From positions 88,550-152,549 of the forward strand of contig NZ_JAELVS010000003.1 of NCBI RefSeq assembly GCF_016427555.1: DNA of 64,000 nt, written 5' to 3'. Positions 55,986 to 64,000 of this stretch are shown here, one piece after another. Under the pieces are notes generated by a model. It did no database searches and was not told the DNA's origin. It worked only from the letters and a program-made list of their open reading frames with translations. The stretch's first letter is position 1; every line of letters starts with the position of its first letter. This DNA is from Marinobacter litoralis. GTDB lineage: Bacteria; Pseudomonadota; Gammaproteobacteria; Pseudomonadales; Oleiphilaceae. A program made the translations under genes and the position numbers.

Positions 55986-56234
55986 TCAAGCCGGTGAGCC
56001 CAAACCGGCGGTATTTTCAACCGGATCAAACCACACCACCAACTCCCCTGCGCGAACAGCCGCAAGCACGCGGCTGCGCTCGGCCAACGGGTTCTCGGTA
56101 TCGTTCAGCCCGTGGTAACGGGTGCAGTACTCCTCTACCAAGCCTTCCAACTGATCTTCAGTCAGCAAGCTGGCATCTACCACAAACTTTTCCTGGCGCG
56201 GATCGGACTCAGGTCCATTAGCATAATCGCTCAT
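55986..56234 (-). CDS. YheU-like small protein
   Basis: 82 residues from the second ATG (56234), which sits 6 nt after AAGGA; the in-frame ATG at 56237 is too close. The pattern LLTEDQLEGLVEEYCTRYHGLNDTENPLAERSRVLAAVRAGELVVWF resembles the YheU family. Acidic, soluble, function unknown. Confidence 0.65.
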   Translation of the reverse strand: MSDYANGPESDPRQEKFVVDASLLTEDQLEGLVEEYCTRYHGLNDTENPLAERSRVLAAVRAGELVVWFDPVENTAGLGSPA

Positions 56235-56311
56235 CATCAATCCTTTCACACTATCTTCAAAAGCCACAAGCAATTCATTATCATCGTGCCTTTCACAAAG
56301 TTTGGATGCTA

Positions 56312-57016
56312 ATGAACCAGAACGTTTTCAAGCTAACACTACCTATCCTGTTTGGCTACCTGCCCCTGGGCACCGCCTTCGGTGTGCTTTTTTCCACGCA
56401 ACTGGATTACGCGTGGTGGATAGCACCGCTGATGGGCTTGGTGATCTATGCGGGTGCCGGGCAAATCCTCGCTGTCAGTTTGCTGGCCGCCAACGCAGGG
56501 CTACTCGAAGTAGCGGTTGCCATGCTGGTTCTGAATGCCCGTCATTTATTCTACGGTTTGTCGCTGCTAGGGCAATTTCGCGGAGCCGGCTGGCGTAAAG
56601 GCTATCTGATTTTTGGCCTTACCGATGAAACCTACTCGTTGCTCACCAGCCGTGCACGATCCGGCGACAAACACCACGAACAGGAAATCGACTTTCGCAT
56701 TACAGCTTTCAATCAACTTTATTGGATAGCCGGCTGCGCACTGGGTGCTCTGTTGGGCGACTGGATCGCGTTTGACAGCACCGGCATCGAATTCGCACTG
56801 GTTGCGCTGTTCATTGTATTGACCATCGAGCAGTTCAAAGCCTTGCGTAATACCTTTCCGATCTGGGCCGGTGCTCTGGCGGCCGGCGCTGCCATGTTAC
56901 TGATACCCGCCACGCACCAGCTAATTGCCGCCATTGCCATTGTTACCGCTGTGCTGCTGATTCAGTACCGGTATCAGAGCGATTCAGCTCTTGAACCGGA
57001 GGTCAGTCATGACTGA
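56312..57016 (+). CDS. azlC: AzlC family branched-chain amino acid exporter subunit
   Basis: 234 residues, several membrane segments, opening LPILFGYLPLGTAFGVLF and containing VAVAMLVLNARHLFYGLSL, both typical of AzlC. I take the ATG at 56312. Overlaps azlD by 8 bp, so the two form one permease. Confidence 0.9.
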   Translation: MNQNVFKLTLPILFGYLPLGTAFGVLFSTQLDYAWWIAPLMGLVIYAGAGQILAVSLLAANAGLLEVAVAMLVLNARHLFYGLSLLGQFRGAGWRKGYLIFGLTDETYSLLTSRARSGDKHHEQEIDFRITAFNQLYWIAGCALGALLGDWIAFDSTGIEFALVALFIVLTIEQFKALRNTFPIWAGALAAGAAMLLIPATHQLIAAIAIVTAVLLIQYRYQSDSALEPEVSHD

Positions 57017-57353
57017 GAGCTACTATCTAATGGCCTTTATCGCGGTGACGGCGCTGGCAACCTTTGCCACTCGGGTGGTGCCTTTTCTGTTTTTCGAACG
57101 CCATACCGAACACCCGTTGATCAAACATCTCGGGAGGTTTTTACCCGCAGCTGTGATGGCGCTTTTGGCCACCGTTTTCCTTCAGCGTTCGGCGAGTTGG
57201 GATGCGGATACTCTGGGGTTGGACGCCCTGATTCCCGGCTTGCTTGTGGTAGCGGTCCATCTTTGGCGAGGTAATGCATTGCTGTCGATTGCGACAGGCA
57301 CCGTCGCCTACATGGCTATTCAGCAAACCGGAATGATCGTTTCCGGAGGGTGA
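57009..57353 (+). CDS. azlD: AzlD family permease partner
   Basis: 114 residues from the ATG at 57009, overlapping azlC. Four hydrophobic segments with the AzlD signature ATRVVPFLFF and RFLPAAVMALLATVF. Works with AzlC in branched-chain amino acid export. Confidence 0.88.
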   Translation: MTESYYLMAFIAVTALATFATRVVPFLFFERHTEHPLIKHLGRFLPAAVMALLATVFLQRSASWDADTLGLDALIPGLLVVAVHLWRGNALLSIATGTVAYMAIQQTGMIVSGG

Positions 57354-57758
57354 TTACACACCGCCTTCAACATTGGCGACCAAGCGGGAGTCTTCCAGTG
57401 CCGCGGTTCTATGTTTGAGAACCCCTTTGTAATCGGGACTTTCAATCATGGCCAGAAAGGCATCAGTCGAAGGGTAGCGAACCAATAACACTTGATCCCA
57501 GGCTTCGTCTGGTGGCGCAATGAGCGACCCGACACTTCGGCCCGACCAAATAACTTCAGCGCCGACGGCTCTGACACATTCGGCAGCTTCCTTCATGTAG
57601 CGCTTGTAGGCATCGCGCCCGGAACATTCTTCACTCGCGTCCTGGTATTCCGCGCGATCACGGAATCTCAGCAAGTTGAGCATGACCACCGGTTGATCTT
57701 TAGGGGTCTCCTGCAGGACTTTTTTCAGCTCTTCCTGGGAAGCGTCAACAGTCGCCAT
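57354..57758 (-). CDS. DUF1330-like protein
   Basis: 134 residues. The ferredoxin-like DUF1330/EthD-type pattern is visible: VVMLNLLRFRDRAEY, GAEVIWSGRSVGSLI and WDQVLLVRYPSTDAFLAMIESPDY. Role unknown. Convergent with azlD, whose stop immediately precedes its stop. Confidence 0.82.
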   Translation of the reverse strand: MATVDASQEELKKVLQETPKDQPVVMLNLLRFRDRAEYQDASEECSGRDAYKRYMKEAAECVRAVGAEVIWSGRSVGSLIAPPDEAWDQVLLVRYPSTDAFLAMIESPDYKGVLKHRTAALEDSRLVANVEGGV

Positions 57759-57859
57759 AAGTATCCTTTTTATTTGTTATTGAGGATGCCAAAGTTCGCA
57801 AGCACTTGGGCACCATAAACCAATTTGCCCAACCATGCACATTGAGAGAGTACTGTACT

Positions 57860-58810
57860 TTGAGCGGATTACTAGCCACCTTCAGCTACACACTGGAAAC
57901 CACACTTCCCGTCTTTGCCATGGTGTTCTTGGGAATCGGCCTCCGCCGGCTGGGCTGGATTGACCAAAACTTCATTTCCACCGCATCCGCCCTGGTATTC
58001 AAGGCGACCCTGCCCACCCTGGTTTTTCTGGCCATTATCAAAGCCGATTTGAGCGCCACACTGAACGCCAACATGCTGCTGTTCTATCTAGCGGCAACGC
58101 TCGCGAGCTTTTCCGCAGCTTGGCTATGGGCCATCAAACGGGTGCCCAGAGACGACCGAGGGGTGTACGTGCAGGGCGCGTTTCGAGGGAATTGCGGTAT
58201 TGTCGGCCTGGCGCTTGCCGCCAATCTCTATGGCGATTACGGGCTCTCGGCCGGGGGCTTGTTGCTCGGCCTGGTCATCATTTCATACAACATATTGTCG
58301 GTGGTTGTGCTGCTTGCTTACCAACCCGGCAAACAGATGAACGTCTCAACAACGTTGCGAGACATTGTGCGTAATCCATTGATCATCGCTGTGGTGGTCG
58401 CTGTTCCCTTCGCGGGCCTGCAAATCACGCTGCCCGAATGGGTCATGACCAGCGGCGAGTACTTTGCCTCGCTGACCCTGCCACTCGCCCTGCTCTGCAT
58501 TGGTGGCGCTGTGTCATTAAAAGCCATCCGCAATGACAGCGGACCTGCTTTGGGGTCAGCGGTTTGGAAGATGGTGACACTACCGGTAGCCTGCACACTG
58601 GCCGCCTGGTTGCTTGGATTCGAAGGTCGGGAACTGGGATTGATGTTTCTGTTCTTTGCCAGCCCAACGGCAGCGGCCAGTTTCGTCATGGTGAAAGCGT
58701 TGGGCGGCAACGATCGCATGGCCGCCAATATCATCGCGCTAACCACGCTTACGGCAAGCGTCACTGTGACCGTGGGTGTGTTCGTGTTGCAGACAACGGG
58801 ACTGGGTTGA
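57860..58810 (+). CDS. AEC (auxin efflux carrier) family transporter
   Basis: About 316 residues with ten hydrophobic segments; FLGIGLRRLGWIDQNFISTASALVFKATLPTLVF is a typical AEC opening. No ATG suits the N-terminus; TTG at 57860 follows GAGAGAG and gives a normal length. Substrate of these carriers (malate, malonate, auxin-like acids) cannot be told. A strong terminator follows. Confidence 0.8.
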   Translation: MSGLLATFSYTLETTLPVFAMVFLGIGLRRLGWIDQNFISTASALVFKATLPTLVFLAIIKADLSATLNANMLLFYLAATLASFSAAWLWAIKRVPRDDRGVYVQGAFRGNCGIVGLALAANLYGDYGLSAGGLLLGLVIISYNILSVVVLLAYQPGKQMNVSTTLRDIVRNPLIIAVVVAVPFAGLQITLPEWVMTSGEYFASLTLPLALLCIGGAVSLKAIRNDSGPALGSAVWKMVTLPVACTLAAWLLGFEGRELGLMFLFFASPTAAASFVMVKALGGNDRMAANIIALTTLTASVTVTVGVFVLQTTGLG

Positions 58811-58835
58811 GTAAACCTTTTTTCTGCTGACAAAC

Positions 58836-58868
58836 AAAAAACCCCAGCATCTCTGCTGGGGTTTTTAT
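58836..58868 (+). terminator. Intrinsic terminator after the AEC transporter gene
   Basis: Stem CCCCAGCA / TGCTGGGG (58842-58861) with a TCTC loop, followed by TTTTTATTT and preceded by an A-run, so it could work in both directions, also ending transcripts from the tRNA-Ser side. Confidence 0.92.
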
Positions 58869-58869
58869 T

Positions 58870-58960
58870 TGGCGGAGAGGGAGGGATTCGAACCCTCGAT
58901 ACGCTATTAACGTATACACACTTTCCAGGCGTGCGCCTTCAGCCACTCGGCCACCTCTCC
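58870..58960 (-). tRNA. tRNA-Ser (GGA)
   Basis: Class II cloverleaf, 91 nt including encoded CCA; acceptor GGAGAGG/CCTCTCC, anticodon loop CTGGAAA with GGA, long variable arm and TTCGA in the T loop. Right next to the terminator above. Confidence 0.96.
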
Positions 58961-59150
58961 AATAAACTGTTTCAAATCAGCGAACTCGCCGCTCATTTGA
59001 GGGCGCAAACTTTAATTGTTTTGGCGGCGTTTGGCAACCGTATCTGTGAAATTCTCTGAAATTTTCTTTCAGCACGTTCGATTGGCCCTATTGGGGCGGC
59101 ATTTTCGCTATGCTTAACGGATTAACGCCCACTTAATCTGGAGACACACC

Positions 59151-59681
59151 ATGCTGATGAAAGCCGAGCAATCCACCTTGCTACTCATCGACGTACAGGA
59201 AAAGCTAATGCCGGCGATCAGTCAGGGCGCGGAAGTCATTGATCGCTGTACCACACTCGCAATCATTGCAGGTCTGCTTGAGGTCCCCATTATCGGCACC
59301 GAGCAGCTGCCTGATAAGCTGGGCTCGAACGTTGAGTCCATCCGGGAGCTGTGCAACACCACTGTTGGCAAAACTCACTTTGACGCCTGCCCTGACGGCC
59401 TCATCGACGAATTACCAGAAGGACGCCAGCACATCATCATCGGAGGCTGTGAAACTCACGTTTGCATGCTTCAAACGGCGTTGAGCCTGCTGGACTCCGG
59501 ATACAAGGTTTGGGTCGTTGCCGATGCCACCGGTTCGCGCAATGAGCTCGACCGGGATGTCGCCCTGGACCGCCTGCATCAAAGCGGAGCCAGGATCGTC
59601 ACTACCGAAATGGTGGCGTTTGAATGGCTGGGCCATTGCCAGCACCCGCACTTCCGCGACATACAAGAACTGATCAAGTAA
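59151..59681 (+). CDS. Isochorismatase-family hydrolase
   Basis: 176 residues. Catalytic Asp in LLLIDVQEKL, Lys in GKTHFDAC and Cys in GGCETHVCML give the Asp-Lys-Cys triad of the cysteine-hydrolase (YcaC-like) family. Substrate unknown. Followed after 18 bp by a cupin gene. Confidence 0.85.
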   Translation: MLMKAEQSTLLLIDVQEKLMPAISQGAEVIDRCTTLAIIAGLLEVPIIGTEQLPDKLGSNVESIRELCNTTVGKTHFDACPDGLIDELPEGRQHIIIGGCETHVCMLQTALSLLDSGYKVWVVADATGSRNELDRDVALDRLHQSGARIVTTEMVAFEWLGHCQHPHFRDIQELIK

Positions 59682-59699
59682 GGAGTAACGAGCACCCTC

Positions 59700-60353
59700 A
59701 TGCTGAACATGGACTTTACCCAACGCGTGGTCATCCGGACTCGCGATCTTGAGTGGGCACCCAGCCCTGCCGCTGGTGTAGAGCGCAAACCTCTGGCCCG
59801 CGAAGAAGCAGAGCGCGGCCACGCCACCAGCATTGTTCGGTATAAGCCCGGAGCTTCGTTCAGCCGTCATGAACACCCTTTGGGCGAAGAGATCCTGGTG
59901 CTTGAGGGCGTTTTCTCGGACGAAACCGGCCACTACCCTGCAGGCACCTACCTTCGTAACCCGCCCGGAAGTGGCCACGCGCCGTTCAGTGACGAAGGTT
60001 GCACCTTGCTGGTCAAACTACACCAATTTGATCCGCGTGACCGTGCAACCGTCAGCATTGATACCACAGCCGCCGAATGGCTACCCGGTACAGGCGGCTT
60101 GCAGGTTATGCCGCTGCACGACTTCGAACACGAACACGTTGCGCTGGTGAAGTGGCCGGCCAATGAAGTGTTCCAGCCCCATCGGCATTTTGGTGGCGAG
60201 GAAATTCTGGTGCTGTCCGGGGAATTCTGCGACGAGCAAGGCCGTTATCCGAAAGGCACCTGGATACGCTCACCGCATATGAGCCAACACCATCCCTTTG
60301 TGGAGCAGGAAACCGTGATTTGGGTTAAGACGGGCCACCTGCCACTGGACTAG
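59700..60353 (+). CDS. Double-cupin protein, ChrR-like
   Basis: 217 residues with two cupin repeats (about 45-110 and 130-210), each with histidine/glutamate metal ligands: FSRHEHPLGEEILVLEGVFSDE and FQPHRHFGGEEILVLSGEFCDE. This is the ChrR anti-sigma-factor cupin type without the zinc-binding N-terminal domain of ChrR. Probably cotranscribed with the hydrolase upstream. Confidence 0.82.
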   Translation: MLNMDFTQRVVIRTRDLEWAPSPAAGVERKPLAREEAERGHATSIVRYKPGASFSRHEHPLGEEILVLEGVFSDETGHYPAGTYLRNPPGSGHAPFSDEGCTLLVKLHQFDPRDRATVSIDTTAAEWLPGTGGLQVMPLHDFEHEHVALVKWPANEVFQPHRHFGGEEILVLSGEFCDEQGRYPKGTWIRSPHMSQHHPFVEQETVIWVKTGHLPLD

Positions 60354-60384
60354 CCCGGCGGCAGGTTTCTCGGTTACGCCGGAT

Positions 60385-61212
60385 TCATTTTTTTCGGTAG
60401 ATAATACCGGGCTGGCACTGCACCATTTCGTACAGATCCGGCAGGCCGTTCAGCGATTCGGAAGCGCCGAGAATCAGGTACCCACCCGGATTCAGCGCCC
60501 CGTGCAGGCGCGTAAGGATGTCTTTTTTGGATTCCGCGGAGAAGTAGATAAGTACGTTTCGGCACAGAATGATGTCGAATTTTCCGAACATATAGCGCTC
60601 AAGCAGGTTGAGCTCTTTGAATTCCACCATGGCCCGGATCTGATCGTTAATCTGCCAGCCACCGTTTACAGACGGCTTGAAGTAGCGTTTCTGGCGCTCA
60701 GGGGACAAGCCGCGCCCAATCGCGATCATTTCATACTCGCCTTTGCGCGCCACTTCCAGAACACTTTTCGATATATCGGTCGCCGTGATGCGCACATCCC
60801 TGAGCTTACCCGGCCGGGCCTGTCGATACTCATCCAGAACCATGGAAACGGAATAAGGCTCCTGCCCCGTTGAACAGGCAGCAGACCAAATTCTCAGCGG
60901 CTGTAACGATTTACGCTCCGCGAACTCCGGGAGCAACTTATCCTGAAGAATGCGGAATGGATGATTGTCCCGAAACCAAAGCGTCTCGTTGGTGGTCATC
61001 GCATCGATCACCACTTCGCGCAGCCCCATGCGCCCGGAACGCTTGAGTCGCTCCAATAGCTCACCAAGCGAACTCAGTCCATTATCTTCAAGAATTCTGC
61101 GCAACCGGCTTTTCACAAGATACTGCTTGTTATCGCCGAGCAAAATGCCGCAAGCATCTTGCAAGAACGTTTTGAACTCTTCGTATTCCCGAGGCGTAAT
61201 TTCCGCGTTCAT
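60385..61212 (-). CDS. cheR: Chemotaxis methyltransferase CheR
   Basis: 275 residues, normal length. N-terminal helical domain (about 5-80), AdoMet-binding IWSAACSTGQEPYS near 108 and the CheR C-terminal FDIILCRNVLIYFS and GGYLILGASESL blocks. Methylates chemoreceptors. Follows cheV in the same direction. Confidence 0.95.
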   Translation of the reverse strand: MNAEITPREYEEFKTFLQDACGILLGDNKQYLVKSRLRRILEDNGLSSLGELLERLKRSGRMGLREVVIDAMTTNETLWFRDNHPFRILQDKLLPEFAERKSLQPLRIWSAACSTGQEPYSVSMVLDEYRQARPGKLRDVRITATDISKSVLEVARKGEYEMIAIGRGLSPERQKRYFKPSVNGGWQINDQIRAMVEFKELNLLERYMFGKFDIILCRNVLIYFSAESKKDILTRLHGALNPGGYLILGASESLNGLPDLYEMVQCQPGIIYRKK

Positions 61213-61249
61213 TGCATCTCTATCATGGGTAAAACGGTTAACCGAGACC

Positions 61250-62179
61250 TTAACTCTGATCGATTAATTCCATCACGCGCTCAGCCAACTCATCCGGGCT
61301 GAATTTCGCCATAAAATCGTCCGCACCGACTTTCTTGACCATGGCAAGATTGAAAACGCCGCTAAGCGACGTATGCAACATGATGAATGCATCTTTCAGC
61401 GCGGGGTCTTCTTTAACGCGAGTGACTAGCGTATAGCCGTCCATCTCGGGCATTTCCACATCAGAGATAATTAATGAAAGGTGGTCTTTGATGGATGAAC
61501 CATCGCGGACCAGACTTTTCAGATAATCCAGCGCTTGCCTGCCATCGTTGTAGGTGACCACCTCCATTCCGATCGCCGTCAGGCACCTGCTGATCTGGCG
61601 CCTGGCGACGGCCGAATCGTCCACCACAAGAATCGGCAGATAACGTTTTGCGCCAGCAGCACTGCGCGTCACAAGCTCATCATTGACGTCTTCACGAAGC
61701 GGAGCAACTTCTGAAAGAATCTTCTCTACATCAATGATTTCTACAAGCTTTTCATCAACTTTTGTCACCGCAGTCAGGTAAACATCTTTACCCGCACCTT
61801 TTGGCGGCGGCAAGATCTCTTCCCAGTTCATGTTCAAAATACGGTCAACGCCAGACACCAGAAAACCCTGTGTCTTCCGATTGTATTCCGTAATGATAAC
61901 GAAGCTTGTCGCGAGTTGTTCTTGGGGAATTCCGGGCAATCCAATCGCCATGCCCATATCAACAATCGGAATAGTTTCTCCGCGTATGTGAGAAACCCCA
62001 CGGACAACTGCGCGACTGTTAGGAATTGAAGACAGTTTCGGGCACTGCAACACTTCTTTCACTTTAAACACGTTAATGCCATACACCTGCCGTCCACGGA
62101 GCCGAAACAGCAACAGCTCCAGCCGATTCTGGCCGACCAGCTGCGTGCGCTGATTAACGCTTTGAAGTACCCCTGTCAT
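61250..62179 (-). CDS. cheV: Chemotaxis coupling protein CheV
   Basis: 309 residues. CheW-like domain (about 15-165) followed by a receiver domain (about 180-305) with LIISDVEMPEMDG for the phospho-Asp. Couples receptors to CheA and may act as phosphate sink. Upstream of cheR in one unit. Confidence 0.94.
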   Translation of the reverse strand: MTGVLQSVNQRTQLVGQNRLELLLFRLRGRQVYGINVFKVKEVLQCPKLSSIPNSRAVVRGVSHIRGETIPIVDMGMAIGLPGIPQEQLATSFVIITEYNRKTQGFLVSGVDRILNMNWEEILPPPKGAGKDVYLTAVTKVDEKLVEIIDVEKILSEVAPLREDVNDELVTRSAAGAKRYLPILVVDDSAVARRQISRCLTAIGMEVVTYNDGRQALDYLKSLVRDGSSIKDHLSLIISDVEMPEMDGYTLVTRVKEDPALKDAFIMLHTSLSGVFNLAMVKKVGADDFMAKFSPDELAERVMELIDQS

Positions 62180-62332
62180 GTCGTTCTGCTCCTGATTGCC
62201 CTAACCGGCACTGATTTTGCTTCGTAGCTCAAAGACTCGGATTTCAGCTTAGTGTAACGGCCACAAGCCCAGATTCTTAACTTTTTTTAAAGGGCGACAG
62301 GCTTACCGACAGCATAGGACAAAGCACCCAAT

Positions 62333-63037
62333 ATGCGTACCCTCATTTTATTGACGCTGACACTGGTTTTCAGCGTACCCGTTCTCGGCGAACAGAGCAC
62401 AACCGCCAGCGACATCCGGCAGATGGCCGAGCGGTTCTTGCAAGTTTGGGCCGAGGAACAGCAGGGCCTCGGCCGCCGCGTTGCGTATCAAACCGGCAAT
62501 GTGGACCGACGTTTGAAACTTGCGCTCTGCGAAGGTGAACCTGAGCTGGAATTTGCCAGTAATCCGTTGCGCACCCCCAGCCCGTCGATTCTCATCAGCT
62601 GCGCGGGAAAACGCCCTTGGCGAATGTACGTATCAGCCTCTGTGGAGGTGTACGGCCCGGCGATCGTTGCCGCTCGCCCTCTGACCCGCGGGGAGCGCCT
62701 ATCCAGCTCTGCCCTGACCACAAGTGAAGTGCAACTGAACGCCAGTCGCCGTGGCACACTCACCGATATCCAATCCATTCAGGGCATGCTGGTCCGCCGT
62801 CCTGTAAAAACCGGCACAGTGTTAACACCGGACTTACTGGAAGCGCCCGATGCCATCGAGCGCGGAGACCATGTTATTATTCTGGCCCGTACCGGTTCTT
62901 TTTCAGTGAGCTCCCGAGGCAAAGCCTTGGGCAACGCCAGCATCGGCGAGCAAGTAGTGGTAGAAAATCTACGCTCCGCTCGAACCGTCAAAGCCACGGT
63001 TGTCGCACCGGGACGTGTCGAAATTCCAATGCAGTAA
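62333..63037 (+). CDS. flgA: Flagellar P-ring assembly chaperone FlgA
   Basis: 234 residues with signal peptide (LLTLTLVFSVPVLG). SAF domain region ARPLTRGERLSSSALTTSEV and FlgA C-terminal TRGKAL-like RGKALGNASIGEQVVVEN. Helps build the flagellar P ring in the periplasm. Divergent from cheV. Confidence 0.94.
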   Translation: MRTLILLTLTLVFSVPVLGEQSTTASDIRQMAERFLQVWAEEQQGLGRRVAYQTGNVDRRLKLALCEGEPELEFASNPLRTPSPSILISCAGKRPWRMYVSASVEVYGPAIVAARPLTRGERLSSSALTTSEVQLNASRRGTLTDIQSIQGMLVRRPVKTGTVLTPDLLEAPDAIERGDHVIILARTGSFSVSSRGKALGNASIGEQVVVENLRSARTVKATVVAPGRVEIPMQ

Positions 63038-63077
63038 GCCGTAAGAAGCCGGGCGGAAATTTTTTTCCTATATTGAC

Positions 63078-63104
63078 TAAAGTCCGGCAACAACTTGCCG
63101 TTAA
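63078..63104 (+). promoter_or_regulatory. Sigma-28 (FliA) promoter of flgM
   Basis: TAAA (63078-63081), 15-nt spacer, then GCCGTTAA (63097-63104), one base off the flagellar consensus TAAA-N15-GCCGATAA. About 60 bp before the flgM ATG. Confidence 0.85.
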
Positions 63105-63163
63105 CGAGATATAAACCCGAATCCGCCACTGAAAGATGTGGCCCCAGGCAAGCAGGTAATATT

Positions 63164-63484
63164 ATGTCAGTTGACTTAAATGGAATTGGCCCAGGCCAGG
63201 TCAACACCACCAGAACCCAGGCCGACAAGGCGTCAGGCAGCGCCACGACAGCACCCGCCGATCAAGCCAAGGCACAAGGCCCGGCAGCCCGCGGCGAAAA
63301 CGTCAGCCTCAGCAGCCAGGCAAAAAACCTGAAGCAGCTTGAGGAAGAACTTGGCGATTACCCGGAAATGGACGACGATCGCATTGCGGAAATTCGCTCC
63401 GCGCTGGATAACGGCACCTACAAGATTGACGCAGAAAAACTGGCCCAGAAAATGCTTGAGATGGATGAAAGCATTTTCGGGTGA
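63164..63484 (+). CDS. flgM: Anti-sigma-28 factor FlgM
   Basis: 106 residues from the ATG at 63164 preceded by AGCAGGTAATATT; an upstream ATG would start inside the sigma-28 promoter. C-terminal FlgM helix (RIAEIRSALDNGTYKIDAEKLAQKML) that binds FliA until secreted; the first 50 residues are Ala/Thr/Gly-rich and disordered. Confidence 0.94.
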   Translation: MSVDLNGIGPGQVNTTRTQADKASGSATTAPADQAKAQGPAARGENVSLSSQAKNLKQLEEELGDYPEMDDDRIAEIRSALDNGTYKIDAEKLAQKMLEMDESIFG

Positions 63485-63491
63485 GTAGAGT

Positions 63492-63962
63492 ATGGCCGCT
63501 ATCGATGAATTGAAGACTCTTCTACAAGAAGACATCCGCCAGCTGAACGTTCTGGCGGATCTTCTCCTTAGGGAGAAAGAGGCGCTGGCCTCTGCGGATA
63601 TCAATCCCCTGCACGAGCTCACGGAAGAAAAGAACCAGATTCTTGGCGCAATCCGTGATCGAGCTCGCCAGAAGATCCACCACCTTGTGAATATAGGTTA
63701 CCGCCCGGATTCCGGCGAGGCTTCACGCTTTATTCGCGCAGGCGGGATGGAGGACCTGTATCAGCTCTGGAAAGCCGCTGACCAAAAGCTTCGGGAATGT
63801 CAGTCGCTTAATCAGAATAACGGACGCGTGGTTGGCCATCTGCAAAAACGTCTCGCCCGCGTAACCGATATTTTCAGGGGCGCTTCCGGACAACAAAAGC
63901 TCTATGGCGCTCAAGGGCAACAAACCAACGTGTCGAGCGGAACTGTATTTGCCAGCGCTTAA
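63492..63962 (+). CDS. flgN: Flagellar chaperone FlgN
   Basis: 156 residues, mostly one long amphipathic helix with the FlgN-family start LKTLLQEDIRQLNVLADLLLREKEAL and a Gln-rich C-terminus. Chaperone for hook-associated FlgK and FlgL. Starts 7 bp after flgM. Confidence 0.93.
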   Translation: MAAIDELKTLLQEDIRQLNVLADLLLREKEALASADINPLHELTEEKNQILGAIRDRARQKIHHLVNIGYRPDSGEASRFIRAGGMEDLYQLWKAADQKLRECQSLNQNNGRVVGHLQKRLARVTDIFRGASGQQKLYGAQGQQTNVSSGTVFASA

Positions 63963-64000
63963 CGTTAGCGTTTCAACAAGAAGGCCCGGCAACTAGCCGG

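Overview
The window looks like a chromosome segment of a marine gammaproteobacterium, most probably Marinobacter or a close relative. The grounds are the flagellar and chemotaxis order cheR-cheV-flgA-flgM-flgN, the gacA-uvrC-pgsA block with tRNA-Gly and tRNA-Cys, and general codon usage. The genus is inferred from gene content and was not tested by a search. The window has two parts: an integrated genomic island (1 to about 43,690, left end outside the window) and ordinary core chromosome (about 43,690 to 64,000).

The island's left two thirds is a defence cluster, nearly all on the minus strand. In transcription order it holds a probable Druantia type III pair (druH, druE) followed by an ASCH-domain protein. 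Next comes a CARF-type (RtcR-like) sigma-54 activator. Then a type I restriction-modification operon carries hsdR, rmuC, hsdM and hsdS, followed by a PrrC/RloC-like ABC-ATPase nuclease and a NucS-like PD-(D/E)XK nuclease. Last is a TerY-P operon of vWA protein, PP2C phosphatase and Ser/Thr kinase with zinc ribbon, followed by an SF1 helicase that runs off the left edge. Two almost identical -24/-12 sigma-54 promoters lie directly upstream of the TerY-P operon and of hsdR. The CARF/sigma-54 protein encoded between the Druantia genes and hsdR is the obvious candidate activator, so two defence operons may form one signal-gated regulon.

The island's right third (29.8-43.6 kb) is accessory and mobile-element cargo. 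It holds a four-gene minus-strand operon ending in a calcineurin-like phosphoesterase, a PcfJ-like gene with two small followers, and a LexA-controlled umuD / HExxH-protein / umuC operon. It also holds a second HExxH protein, a SLOG protein, a WYL-domain regulator, a YedK-like protein, and an excisionase and tyrosine integrase abutting tRNA-Cys. Three perfect copies of the dyad GCGACA-N5-TGTCGC lie in promoter regions of this part and suggest a second island regulon, possibly run by the WYL protein.

The core part carries tRNA-Gly and tRNA-Cys, a START-domain protein, an L,D-transpeptidase, a TPP riboswitch with thiBPQ, and an MCE (Mla/Pqi-like) lipid transport operon. These are followed by pgsA, uvrC, gacA, a YheU-like protein, azlCD, a DUF1330 protein and an AEC transporter with terminator. 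The window closes with tRNA-Ser, an isochorismatase-like hydrolase, a cupin protein, cheR, cheV, flgA and a sigma-28-driven flgM-flgN unit.
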